From Deltaproteobacteria bacterium (GTDB taxonomy: Bacteria > Desulfobacterota > Binatia > Binatales > Binataceae): a DNA stretch of 64,000 nucleotides. A program made the translations under genes and the position numbers. The notes under the pieces were generated by a model. The model saw nothing but the letters and a program-made list of their open reading frames with translations, did not search any database and had not been told where the DNA came from. This document shows, one piece after another, positions 39,244 to 47,246 of this stretch; positions within the stretch are counted from its first letter, which is position 1, and the number at the start of each line of letters is the position of its first letter. The stretch covers positions 1 to 64,000 of the forward strand of contig JAJXZF010000029.1 in NCBI GenBank assembly GCA_021780225.1, given 5' to 3'.

Positions 39244-39483
39244 GCCAGCGCCTCTTCCGTCGGCGGCGCAACTACCTTGCCGGCCGGCGAAACGACTTTG
39301 CGCCAATGCGCGATAGCGCCTATTTCTGCCGAAACCATCGTAATATGTCAATTCTTTCATTTTTTGATCCCAATCAGGTTCGGATATGATCGTGTTCGCA
39401 ATTCGCTCCGCGGTGAGGAGTGAAATTGATTCGATAAGGATTCGTCCGCCTTGCGGCCGCCGGCTGCGAGCGAGGGACTAACC

Positions 39484-39846
39484 ATGGAAAAATCTGAATC
39501 ATACGAAGCAATCCGGGGTTTCCACGCCCACATTTACTATGACGGCGAATCGCGCGGCCGCGCCGCCGGGTTGCGCGAACGGATCGAGGGTAACTTCAAT
39601 GTCGTGATGGGCCGCTGGCGGGATCAGCCGGTCGGGCCGCATCCGCAGGCGATGTATCAGATCGCGTTCGCGCCGGCCGAGTTTGCGCGGATTGTTCCAT
39701 GGCTGATGTTGAATCGCGATGGCCTCGTCGTCCTGGTTCATCCCGAAACCGGCGACGACTACGCCGACCACGCCGAGCATGCGCTTTGGATGGGGCGCAA
39801 GCTCGATTTGAAACTCGATTTCCTGCGCAATCTCCCGCGCCGGTAG
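39484..39846 (+). CDS. DOPA 4,5-dioxygenase family protein; stop codon in a MITE end
   Basis: 120 residues. Small single-domain ring-cleavage dioxygenase relative: FHAHIYYD (metal-site His pair), GPHPQAMYQIAF, MLNRDGLVVLVHPETGD and DHAEHALWMG are conserved in the family. Likely substrate is a catechol, and DOPA itself is not implied. The ATG at 39484 begins the similarity. The stop TAG (39844-39846) is the first three bases of repeat copy 2. Confidence 0.85.
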   Translation: MEKSESYEAIRGFHAHIYYDGESRGRAAGLRERIEGNFNVVMGRWRDQPVGPHPQAMYQIAFAPAEFARIVPWLMLNRDGLVVLVHPETGDDYADHAEHALWMGRKLDLKLDFLRNLPRR

Positions 39847-40049
39847 TGTGGCGCCCCCTGAATAAGTTTGCACTTTGCGTTTATCTTGCGCTCGGCGTGG
39901 ATGTCCGGATCAAGTCCGGGCCTGACCAACGCTGTGCGTCATTGCCGGGCCCGGACCCGGCAATCCATCCCAAGTCGCCCCGCGCTGGGCGACCTGCGCG
40001 CCGAGCTGATCAGGCGTCAGGCGGAAGTTATTTGCGGGACACCACGCTA
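39844..40049 (-). mobile_element. MITE-like element, copy 2 (inverted relative to copy 1)
   Basis: 206 bp. Starts TAGTGTGGCGCCCCCTG and ends GGGACACCACGCTA. Reverse-complement match to copy 1 along its whole length, including the CTTATTCAGG-side end now on the left. The hairpin ATTGCCGGG/CCCGGCAAT is kept with a different loop (CCCGGA), and GTCGCCC/GGGCGAC is kept. The hairpin near 39900 is partly decayed. Its left end is the stop codon of the dioxygenase-like gene. Excision leaves CGG TAG. Confidence 0.88.
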
Positions 40050-40071
40050 GCGGAGTGCGGCGTAAACCGGG

Positions 40072-40836
40072 TCAGGCGGCGGGCGCGGAATCCGGTCCGG
40101 CCAATTGCTGGCGCAGCGCCCGCCGTTTTTCGCGCAGAGTGGCGACGAGCTTGTCGAACCCTTCGGCGTTCATCGCGTGATTGAATTGATTTCGATAGTT
40201 TGCAATCACGTCGATCGAAGCGATCGTCAAATCATACACGCGCCATTCGCCATTCACGCGATGCATCAGATAGTTGACCGGAATCGGGTCCTTTTGCTCG
40301 GGCAGGAAAATATTGCTGTAGACCGTCGCGTAGTCGGCGCCGTCGAACGCCTCGCGGGTGTAGTTGAAGCGTACCGCCGGTAATTCCGCCTGCACCTTTT
40401 TCACCACGTAATCCTGCATCTTGGTTAGATAGACGTCCTTGATGAAGCCGGTGAACAGCGGCGCGAATTCCGCGCGTTGCGCCGGCGTCAGGTTGCGCCA
40501 GTTATAGCCCATCACCGATCGCGCCATCGCGGTGAAGTCGAAATATCGGTCGGCCAGCGCGCCGAGTTTTTTCCGGCGCTCCCCGAGCGGCATCGCTTGA
40601 TCGCGAAAAACCGCGATCACGTCCGCGACGCCCATCCGCACGCGCGCCATCGGATCTTGAGCCTCGGGTTGCGCCGAATCCGCGCTCGCGCCGGCGATCG
40701 CGCTCCGCGGTTCGGACGCCTGCACCAACGCGGGCGAGCCGGCGATCAGGGCCAGCAGAATGAGCGCTCCGATGCGCTGCGCGAAATTATCGAAACGGTC
40801 GTGAACCATCGGTCCGCGATCGCTTGAGCGTTGCAT
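40072..40836 (-). CDS. mlaC: MlaC-type phospholipid-binding ABC transport protein
   Basis: 254 residues. Signal peptide-like N-terminus (RIGALILLALIAGSPALVQA). The mature part has RRKKLGALADRYFDFTAMARSVMGYNWRNLTPAQRAEFAPLF and DYATVYSNIF, PIPVNYLMHRVNGEWRVYDLTIASIDVIANYRNQF, all typical of MlaC/Ttg2D. It carries phospholipid across the periplasm between outer- and inner-membrane Mla complexes. The mlaEFD genes are not in this window, so it is an orphan here. Confidence 0.88.
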   Translation of the reverse strand: MQRSSDRGPMVHDRFDNFAQRIGALILLALIAGSPALVQASEPRSAIAGASADSAQPEAQDPMARVRMGVADVIAVFRDQAMPLGERRKKLGALADRYFDFTAMARSVMGYNWRNLTPAQRAEFAPLFTGFIKDVYLTKMQDYVVKKVQAELPAVRFNYTREAFDGADYATVYSNIFLPEQKDPIPVNYLMHRVNGEWRVYDLTIASIDVIANYRNQFNHAMNAEGFDKLVATLREKRRALRQQLAGPDSAPAA

Positions 40837-40920
40837 GATCGCAGTTTATCCGATCGCGCGGCGCCGCATGCGCCAGGCGCCGCAATTCCGCGCGCGCCAA
40901 TCCGATCGCCGCCGGGCGAA

Positions 40921-42900
40921 TTATTCTTCCAGCCGCGGGATGCCGGCGAGCGCGTTGGCGTTTTCCAGCGCGGAGAGATCGCCGGGATCCTTGCCCAGAT
41001 GGACCGCGCGCACCACGCGCCGCATGATTTTCGCGTTGCGCGTGCGCGGCAAATCGGCGACGAAATGGACTGCCTGCGGACGCAAGGGTTTGCCCAGCGC
41101 CTCGGCGACTTTGTCAGCGATCCGGCCCGCGAGCCGGGCGGACGCGGCCGCGTCCGGTTTGAGCACCACGAACAACACCGGAGCTTCGCCTTTGGTCGCG
41201 TGCGGCACGCCAATCGCGGCAGATTCCTTGACTTCGGGAATTTCTCCCGCCGCGGATTCAACTTCCGCCGGCCCGAGCCGCTTGCCCGCAATCTTCAGGG
41301 TATCGTCCGAACGGCCGAGCAGCATCCAGTCGCCGTCCTCGTCGATCATGGCCCAGTCGCCGTGCACCCAGACGCCGTCGAAGCGCCGCCAGTACGCGTC
41401 GAGATAGCGTTCCGGATCGTTCCAGAAACCTTTGGTCATCCCCGGCCAGACATTCAGCGCCGCCAATTCTCCGACCGAACCGGTAACCGGCCGGCCGCTT
41501 TCATCAAGCGCGGCGGCATCGATTCCGGGAACGGCGCTGTTGAAGCCGCAGGCCTTGATTGGCCGCATGACGACGCATCCGAGCAGTCCGCCAGCGATTT
41601 CGGTGCCGCCGGAATAATTAATGATGGGAATGCGTTTGTCGCCGGCATGTTCGAACAGCCAATTCCAGGCCTCGGGGTTCCAGACTTCGCCGGTCGAGCC
41701 AAGGATTCGCAGCGACGACAAATCGTGCCGCTTGATATGTTCCGCGCCGCTTGGAATAAGCGCGCGCACCAGAGTCGGCGAGATGCCGAGGTGGGTGATG
41801 CGATGGCGCGCGATTATGCCCCAAATGCGGTCCGGCGCCGGAAAGTCCGGCGCGCCTTCATAGAGGAACGCGGTCGCGCCGAGCGTTAACGCGCCGACGA
41901 TCAGCCACGGGCCCATCATCCAGCCCATGTCGGTGAACCAGAAAATCCGCTCGCCGGGCCGGACGTCGAAGAGATGCGCCATGTCTTGGGCGCCTTTGAG
42001 CGGAAAGCCGGCGTGATAATGCACGGTGCCCTTCGGCCGTCCGGTAGTGCCGGAGGTGTAGATGATCATGAACGGATCCATGCTTGCCATCGCGGCGACG
42101 GGCGCCGTGGCGCTTTCCGCGCCGACGATTTCGTCCCACGCCAGCGCGCCGGTGAGCGGCTGGCCGGGCGCCATCCGGCGCACCGCGACGATCTTCTCCA
42201 CGCATCCTGCCAGTTCGGCGGCGGCGCGCGCCGTGGCGAGCAGATTGACGGGCTGGCCGCGGCGCCAGAAGCCGTCGGCGGTGATGAGCAGTTTCGCGTC
42301 GGCGTCGCGCAGGCGAACCGCAGCGGCTTCGGCTCCATAGCCGGAGAAGATCGGAATCAGGATTGCGCCGATCTGTGCGATTGCAAGCGCGGCTACCGCC
42401 GTCTCCGCAAGCATCGGCATAAACACGCCGACGCGGTCGCCCGCGCTCACGCCGAGCCGGCCGATCGCGTTGGCGGCGCGTCCAACAGCTTGCGAAAGGT
42501 CCTTATAAGAGAGCGCGACGACGGCGCCGTCTTCGCCCTCCCAGATGATCGCCGGATCGTGCGCGCGCGCATTGCGGGCATGGCGATGGACGGCGTTGTG
42601 GGTCAGGTTGAGCCGCCCATCGACGAACCAGGACGGCCATTGCACGCCTTTGGACGTATCGACCACTCGTGTGTAAGGCGTGAACCATTCGACGCCCAGC
42701 AGGTCCAGCGTCGCACGCCAGAATTTTTCGGGATCGCCGATGCTGAGTTTATAGAGCTCCGCATAACCGGCTTCGGGCGCGGCGGGATCGATCGCGATTC
42801 CCAGCGCCACCGCAAGGTTTTCCAAATGGCTGCCGCGCACGTAGCCCGGATTGGGAAACCATACAGCTTGCCGATTTGCGCCAAATTCGCCGCGATCCAT
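40921..42900 (-). CDS. Acyl-CoA synthetase (acetoacetate/propionate-type AMP-forming ligase)
   Basis: 659 residues from ATG 42900, which follows AGGGAG. A longer frame to 43032 adds unrelated residues. Adenylating enzyme of the acetyl/acetoacetyl-CoA synthetase type: N-terminal ACAS domain (FWRATLDLLGVEWF), the P-loop-like IIYTSGTTGRPKGTVHYH, GSTGEVWNPEAW, WVHGDWAMIDEDG, LLGRSDDTLKIAGKRLGPAEVES and the catalytic Lys in LPRTRNAKIMRR. The acid is unknown. Divergent from the MarR regulator. Confidence 0.9.
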   Translation of the reverse strand: MDRGEFGANRQAVWFPNPGYVRGSHLENLAVALGIAIDPAAPEAGYAELYKLSIGDPEKFWRATLDLLGVEWFTPYTRVVDTSKGVQWPSWFVDGRLNLTHNAVHRHARNARAHDPAIIWEGEDGAVVALSYKDLSQAVGRAANAIGRLGVSAGDRVGVFMPMLAETAVAALAIAQIGAILIPIFSGYGAEAAAVRLRDADAKLLITADGFWRRGQPVNLLATARAAAELAGCVEKIVAVRRMAPGQPLTGALAWDEIVGAESATAPVAAMASMDPFMIIYTSGTTGRPKGTVHYHAGFPLKGAQDMAHLFDVRPGERIFWFTDMGWMMGPWLIVGALTLGATAFLYEGAPDFPAPDRIWGIIARHRITHLGISPTLVRALIPSGAEHIKRHDLSSLRILGSTGEVWNPEAWNWLFEHAGDKRIPIINYSGGTEIAGGLLGCVVMRPIKACGFNSAVPGIDAAALDESGRPVTGSVGELAALNVWPGMTKGFWNDPERYLDAYWRRFDGVWVHGDWAMIDEDGDWMLLGRSDDTLKIAGKRLGPAEVESAAGEIPEVKESAAIGVPHATKGEAPVLFVVLKPDAAASARLAGRIADKVAEALGKPLRPQAVHFVADLPRTRNAKIMRRVVRAVHLGKDPGDLSALENANALAGIPRLEE

Positions 42901-43254
42901 TTCGTTCGCTCTCCCTGATCCACGCGCATCAGGCGCGTATAATCCCGACCAGTATAGGGACTTGGCCGAGGAATGGTCAGCGCGTCGCAAAAAACGGACG
43001 GCTCTAGTATCGCTCATTGCACCCTGATGCACCTATGAAGCGACAAATTCGGCGGTTCCGTACTGGGGTGACTTGTTCTCGGGAGCGCGATAGAACTCTT
43101 TACAAACTGCTTGTTCTGCGTCACGGATTTTATAGGGACATCAAAACCGGCCAATTCCAAACTTGTTTAGAAAGTGGCCGGGACAAAAAGGGGAGAGAAC
43201 AGTCGCTTGGCCATCAAAACGTCAATATCATCCAATAGCGACACACAGATAGCC
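42901..43254. promoter_or_regulatory. Divergent control region between synthetase and MarR regulator
   Basis: 354 bp, no gene seen. It must drive both flanking genes. AT-richer stretches occur at about 43085-43200. Elements such as TTTACA (about 43102) and TTTATAGG (about 43129) are visible but too far apart for a standard promoter, so I do not assign one. The usual MarR operator would be an inverted repeat here, and I did not find a convincing one. Confidence 0.4.
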
Positions 43255-43758
43255 ATGGAAACTATCGAGCCATCGTCCGTGGAAGCGGTCGATTGGGATT
43301 CCGTATCGCTCTTCAAACAGCCCGAGGACAGCCTCGGCTATCTGCTCTGGCAGACCGCGCACGGATGGATGCGCCGTCTCAACAGCGCGCTGCTCGAAGC
43401 CGGGATGACGCATCTTCAATATATCGTGCTCGGCTCCGCGCTATGGATCACGCGCAACGAGAAGCCGCCGTCGCAGGCCAAGCTGGCTCAGTTCTGCGCG
43501 ATGGATCCGATGCTGATATCGAAGGTGGTGCGCGCGCTGGAGCGCAAGCACGCCATCCGCCGCGCTCCCGATCCGCGCGACACCCGGAGCAAGCTGCTCA
43601 CGTTGACGGACGAGGGCGTCGAGATCATCCTGCGCTGTATTCCGTTGGTGGAACGCGCGTACGAAGAATATTTCTCCGTGATCAGCGAAGAGGAAAAGCA
43701 GCTCCACGGCATTCTGATGCGGCTGTTCCGTACCTTGAAACCCGAAGACAACCTTTAA
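43255..43758 (+). CDS. MarR-family transcriptional regulator
   Basis: 167 residues from ATG 43255. GYLLWQTAHGWMRRLNSALLEAGMTHLQYIVLG, then the winged helix-turn-helix (SQAKLAQFCAMDPMLISKVVRALERKHAIRRAPDPRDTRSKLLTLT). The DPRDTRSK wing is the MarR signature. These repressors respond to small ligands. The divergent position points to control of the acyl-CoA synthetase. An upstream in-frame TTG (43205) after GGGGAGA is a possible alternative start. Confidence 0.9.
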   Translation: METIEPSSVEAVDWDSVSLFKQPEDSLGYLLWQTAHGWMRRLNSALLEAGMTHLQYIVLGSALWITRNEKPPSQAKLAQFCAMDPMLISKVVRALERKHAIRRAPDPRDTRSKLLTLTDEGVEIILRCIPLVERAYEEYFSVISEEEKQLHGILMRLFRTLKPEDNL

Positions 43759-43770
43759 CCAGCGCGCGCG

Positions 43771-44385
43771 TTACGGCGCTGGGTGCGGGCCGCGGCCTCG
43801 GCCCGGCCAGCGCCGGAAGAAGCCCCATCGCTGGCGCGCCTGATTGCGTTGATCGGGCGTCATGTGCTGCCAACGCTGATAATTGCGCATCATGTGCTCG
43901 CGCTGCTCCGGGGGCAGTTGCTGAAAATGTTGATAGCGCTGCATCAGTTCGCGGCGCTGGTCCGGCGGCATTTGGCGGAAATGATCGTACTGGGCGCGCA
44001 TCCGCTCGCGTTGCTCGGGCGGCAAGTCGCGCCATTGCCGCATCCCTTCCAGCACCTGCCGGCGCTGGTCGGGGGGAAGATTGCGGAATTGCTGAAAATT
44101 CCGGCGCGCGGCCTGGCGCTGTTCGGGCGTCATTTGCCGCCACGCCCGATAGTTTTCCTGCAAACGCTGACGCTGCTCGGGATTCAACCGCGACCATTGA
44201 TCCGGATAGCGCTGGATAAAGGCGCGAAAGTCAGGGTTCTGATAAGGCGGTCCCGCCTGCGCATGGCTCCGCGCCGGAGTCGCGGCGAGCGCCAGCGACA
44301 GCGCGAAAAATCCCGCCAGTGCGCGACCCGTCCAAGCCGCCGATGCGCGCCTTGCGGCGCCATTTGATGTACGCGGCGTGGTCAC
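43771..44385 (-). CDS. DUF3106-type secreted repeat protein
   Basis: 204 residues. Signal peptide (GRALAGFFALSLALAATPARSHA) followed by seven tandem 18-residue repeats of the form (L/M)xP(E/D)QR...(F/Y/W)R, for example MTPEQRQAARRNFQQFRN and LPPEQRERMRAQYDHFRQ. Rich in Gln, Arg and Pro, and predicted long and helical in the periplasm. DUF3106 proteins have no known function. GTG start overlapping the previous stop as GTGA, so it is coupled. Last gene of the ECF sigma operon. Confidence 0.85.
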   Translation of the reverse strand: MTTPRTSNGAARRASAAWTGRALAGFFALSLALAATPARSHAQAGPPYQNPDFRAFIQRYPDQWSRLNPEQRQRLQENYRAWRQMTPEQRQAARRNFQQFRNLPPDQRRQVLEGMRQWRDLPPEQRERMRAQYDHFRQMPPDQRRELMQRYQHFQQLPPEQREHMMRNYQRWQHMTPDQRNQARQRWGFFRRWPGRGRGPHPAP

Positions 44386-44696
44386 TCTACCGGCTCCGAT
44401 TCGTCGCCGGAGGGCGGCGCGGGAGAGGAATAAGGATTTGGCGCGGGCTGATTCCGATCCGAACCGGCGCCGGACTTCCGCTGTCCGCCTAAAAAGCCCA
44501 GGGAGCGGAGCGTGCGAATTTGATCGACCAGAGATTCCGGCTGTCGATCGGACGGTTCGGCGCCGGAATCGCGGCCCGACGCGGCGAACAGGTCGAGATT
44601 CAGCAGCATCCGCGGGTCCGGCGGCGGTTCCTGCGCGAGCGCGCGCGCAATTGCGGACAGGAGCAGGACGCTTGCGAGCGTAGCCGAGGCCAGCAT
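44382..44696 (-). CDS. Small secreted protein of the ECF sigma operon
   Basis: 104 residues from ATG 44696, one base after the anti-sigma stop (TAG G ATG). Signal peptide (LASATLASVLLLSAIARALA), then LLNLDLFAASGRDSG, a conserved-looking LVDQIRTLRSLGFLGG and a disordered Pro/Ser/Gly tail. No domain recognised. Its place between the anti-sigma factor and the DUF3106 gene, with overlaps on both sides, ties it to the same envelope response. Confidence 0.7.
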   Translation of the reverse strand: MLASATLASVLLLSAIARALAQEPPPDPRMLLNLDLFAASGRDSGAEPSDRQPESLVDQIRTLRSLGFLGGQRKSGAGSDRNQPAPNPYSSPAPPSGDESEPVE

Positions 44697-44697
44697 C

Positions 44698-45249
44698 CTA
44701 CGACGACGTCGGTCCGCCGCCGTCGGGCGCGGATGACGGCAATTGGTCAAGATGCTCGATGACATCGTAATTTTCGAACATATCGAGATGGGCGACGAGC
44801 GGATAGTTGCGCATCAGATCGAGATTGACGTCGGTCAATTCGCCGGCCGCGGCGAGCTGATCGGGCGGCGGCGCGGGAATTTCGCCAATCATCGAATTGC
44901 GCAGCATCACGCCCATCGCGACGATTGCGACGATCGCGAACGCCCCCAACGGCGCCATCATGATCCACACGCTCCAGGGAACTTCGAGCTCGCGATCATC
45001 GTCCTGCCCGGGCGCCTGGGCTTTTGCGATACGCCGCCGCAACTGCGCCCGATAAGCGGTCCAGTCGGGCGCGGGCGCGGGGCTCAATCCGGCGCGCAGC
45101 GAAGCGGCGGTTTCCGTCAGTCCGGATGCGGTCGCGCGGCAGCGCGCGCAGCCTTCCAGATGCGCGGCGACGCGGGCGTGTTCTTCGCCCTCCAGTTCGC
45201 CTCGCAGCAGCGGCGCAAGGGCGGTTTCAGGATGACGTGAAAATTTCAT
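44698..45249 (-). CDS. Anti-sigma factor with zinc-finger (ZAS-like) domain
   Basis: 183 residues. N-terminal zf-HC2 domain with His and Cys ligands in HLEGCARCRAT and a single membrane helix at about 95-117 (WSVWIMMAPLGAFAIVAIVAMGVML). The C-terminal part would lie in the periplasm (LDMFENYDVIEHLDQLP). It starts one base after the sigma factor stop, the usual sigma/anti-sigma pair. The domain should hold the sigma factor at the membrane until a signal releases it. Confidence 0.88.
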   Translation of the reverse strand: MKFSRHPETALAPLLRGELEGEEHARVAAHLEGCARCRATASGLTETAASLRAGLSPAPAPDWTAYRAQLRRRIAKAQAPGQDDDRELEVPWSVWIMMAPLGAFAIVAIVAMGVMLRNSMIGEIPAPPPDQLAAAGELTDVNLDLMRNYPLVAHLDMFENYDVIEHLDQLPSSAPDGGGPTSS

Positions 45250-45250
45250 C

Positions 45251-45823
45251 TTAAGCCTCCCTCGCCATCAGTTTGCGCAGTTCAATCAGTCCGCGATGGA
45301 CATGGACGCGCGCCGTGCTCTCCTTGCATCCAAGCACCGCGGCGATCTCCCGGCTGCTTAATCCCTCCTGCACCTGCATCACCACCGCGATGCGCTGTTT
45401 CGGCGCGAGCTGGGCCAGCGCGGCGCGGACGCGGCGATGCTCTTCGCCGCGCATGGTTTGTTCTTCCGGGCCGTCGTCTTCAGCCGGCGGATCGATCGCT
45501 TCCTCATCGTCCGGGTCGGCGCCGGGTCCGGCCAGCGGCACAAATTTCCGCCACCATCGCGAGCGGCGTTGGTGGTCAATACATAGATTGACCAGAATCC
45601 GATGGAACCAGGTGGTGAAGCGCGCCCGCCGGTCGAAACGATGGGCGAACTGCAGGAGGCGCATGAACGCCTCCTGCGAAACGTCGCGCGCTTCGGCGTC
45701 GTTGCCGAGAATCGCCGCCGCGACGCGCCATGCGCGCTCCTGATGCCGGTCGAGCAGCAACTCAAACGCGGCTCGATCGTTCGCGGCGACCCTTGCGCAC
45801 AACTCCTCATCTGAAGGCTCCAC
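45251..45823 (-). CDS. ECF-type RNA polymerase sigma factor (first copy)
   Basis: 190 residues. Region 2: AFELLLDRHQERAWRVAAAILGNDAEARDVSQEAFMRLL and TWFHRILVNLCIDH. Region 4: LAPKQRIAVVMQVQEGLSSREIAAVLGCKESTARVHVHRGLIEL. An acidic linker (ADPDDEEAIDPPAEDDGPEE) is longer than usual. GTG start at 45823. Leads the operon sigma/anti-sigma/secreted/DUF3106, which may sense envelope or metal stress (inference). I could not find its own promoter pattern upstream. Confidence 0.93.
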   Translation of the reverse strand: MEPSDEELCARVAANDRAAFELLLDRHQERAWRVAAAILGNDAEARDVSQEAFMRLLQFAHRFDRRARFTTWFHRILVNLCIDHQRRSRWWRKFVPLAGPGADPDDEEAIDPPAEDDGPEEQTMRGEEHRRVRAALAQLAPKQRIAVVMQVQEGLSSREIAAVLGCKESTARVHVHRGLIELRKLMAREA

Positions 45824-46076
45824 CAGGCTACGGTCTGCTCCGTTCGGAATTGGCCACTATGTTCGCGTACGTCGCCCGGAATGGCGGCGCATGGGCCGTT
45901 ACCCGATGCTAGCTGAACCTATGTACGAAGCTAAGCGCTCAAACGTTTACCGGCGTCGGAAAATTTCCGGCCGGCGCGCGGATCTTTATCATCGCCGCGG
46001 CGAAACGAATTTTCGCGGGCGGACGTAAACGGATCTGTACGCTGGCGCGTCTAATAAGCCAGAGAGGCGGACTTCG

Positions 46077-46388
46077 ATGAAAACCGCAATTATTGCGAGC
46101 GAATCGAGGCGGCGGGGAGCGCGAATTCTGGCCATGATGCTTGCCGCGGCATTCGCCGCGTCGATCGCCGGATGCACGGCGATGAATCCGCAAGGCGCGG
46201 CCGAGCAGGCGGCGCCCAGCTATTACAATGAGCAATACAGCCAGTTGACGCCGCAGCAGAAGATGCAGCTTGAAGACCATCTTGCGAACCAGGACAACGC
46301 GGCATGGCGGACCACGGCCTCGGTCGTATCGAGCGTCGGCACGCTGGCCGGCGGCACCGGCTTCTTGATCTGGGGCATCAAGCGTTAA
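46077..46388 (+). CDS. Small lipoprotein, function unknown
   Basis: 103 residues. Lipobox SIAGC with Cys33 after a hydrophobic LAMMLAAAFAA. The mature part is Gln-rich (YYNEQYSQLTPQQKMQLEDHLANQDN), then a second hydrophobic stretch at the C-terminus (VVSSVGTLAGGTGFLIWGIKR) that could cross a membrane. Site GAGAGGCGG lies just before the ATG. The next gene is also secreted. No family recognised. Confidence 0.6.
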   Translation: MKTAIIASESRRRGARILAMMLAAAFAASIAGCTAMNPQGAAEQAAPSYYNEQYSQLTPQQKMQLEDHLANQDNAAWRTTASVVSSVGTLAGGTGFLIWGIKR

Positions 46389-46459
46389 TCAGGCGCAAGC
46401 CGCCGCTTCAAAGCGGCATTTGATGGTTTAACCCAAAGGGCAAAGAGGAAAGGAGCCAT

Positions 46460-47050
46460 ATGGGAATGCGGAGGTATGTAATCGGAGCGGCGATCGCGGG
46501 TCTTGCGATCGCGGGCATGGGGAGCGGTTCGGCGTTGGCGCGGCCGTCGAAGCCGACGCCGAGCGGCAATATGAACCTTAAGTTTCAGGGTTCGGAATAC
46601 GCCCTGGTCTCGTCCGAAGCGACCACCATCCAGATTGACGGCCTTGGCCAGCTAATCGCCGACAAACAAGGCAATTTGAGCGGCGCCGAGACCTTCACGG
46701 CGGTGAATTCCGACAGCCAGACCGAAAATGTCTGCAGCGGTTCGGTTTCGGGATCGATCACGCCGCCGAGCGGAAATTTCGGTTCCGGCGCGGGTTCGTT
46801 CACGGCCAATCTGACCTTCACCCCGGGCGGCAATTCCGGCGCCTATTGTTTTCCGTCGGGCACGACCAGCATGGCGCTGCTGTGCAATCGCACGCTGCTG
46901 CATGAGAACCTGGCGAGCGAGCTTGACGCCGGCACGTATCGATGCGTCGCGACGGGAGTGAGCGTGAGCGGCGGTTCGGACTCGATCAACGCCGCGACGA
47001 TGGGTGCGCGGATCGGAATCACGCGCGGCAACAACGCGCCGAACAGCTAA
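46460..47050 (+). CDS. Secreted hypothetical protein
   Basis: 196 residues. Signal peptide (RRYVIGAAIAGLAIAGMGSGSALA), then a Ser/Thr/Gly-rich beta-like body with four cysteines (ENVCSG, AYCFPSG, LLCNRT, YRCVATG) that could form two disulphides. AAAGGAG sits 5 bp before the ATG. Unknown family. It follows the small lipoprotein by 71 bp, where GCCGCT/AGCGGC (46402-46417) could form a weak hairpin. Confidence 0.65.
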   Translation: MGMRRYVIGAAIAGLAIAGMGSGSALARPSKPTPSGNMNLKFQGSEYALVSSEATTIQIDGLGQLIADKQGNLSGAETFTAVNSDSQTENVCSGSVSGSITPPSGNFGSGAGSFTANLTFTPGGNSGAYCFPSGTTSMALLCNRTLLHENLASELDAGTYRCVATGVSVSGGSDSINAATMGARIGITRGNNAPNS

Positions 47051-47246
47051 TCGCGCCTGAGCATCGGGCGGATTGAGCGGGCGGTCGCGTTGGCGATCGC
47101 CCGCTTCGCATTGGCGCCGCGCCAGCCTCGCGCCCCGCGATCGGTTGCCATCAATCGGCCTGTTCATTAGCGTTGCCGGAGAGCCCGGGCGAATTTCGCT
47201 CGGCGCGCCGGCTCAGTTGCCGGAAAGTCTTCAGGAGAATTCAGCA

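Noticed and set aside
38644-39423. 259-residue open frame (+) over the intergenic region and the pilin
   Set aside because: No domain, poor start context, and it opposes the clear Flp pilin gene.
43085-43140. A standard promoter for the MarR gene (TTTACA ... TTTATA)
   Set aside because: The spacing is about 20 bp or more, outside 16-18 bp, so I did not assign it.
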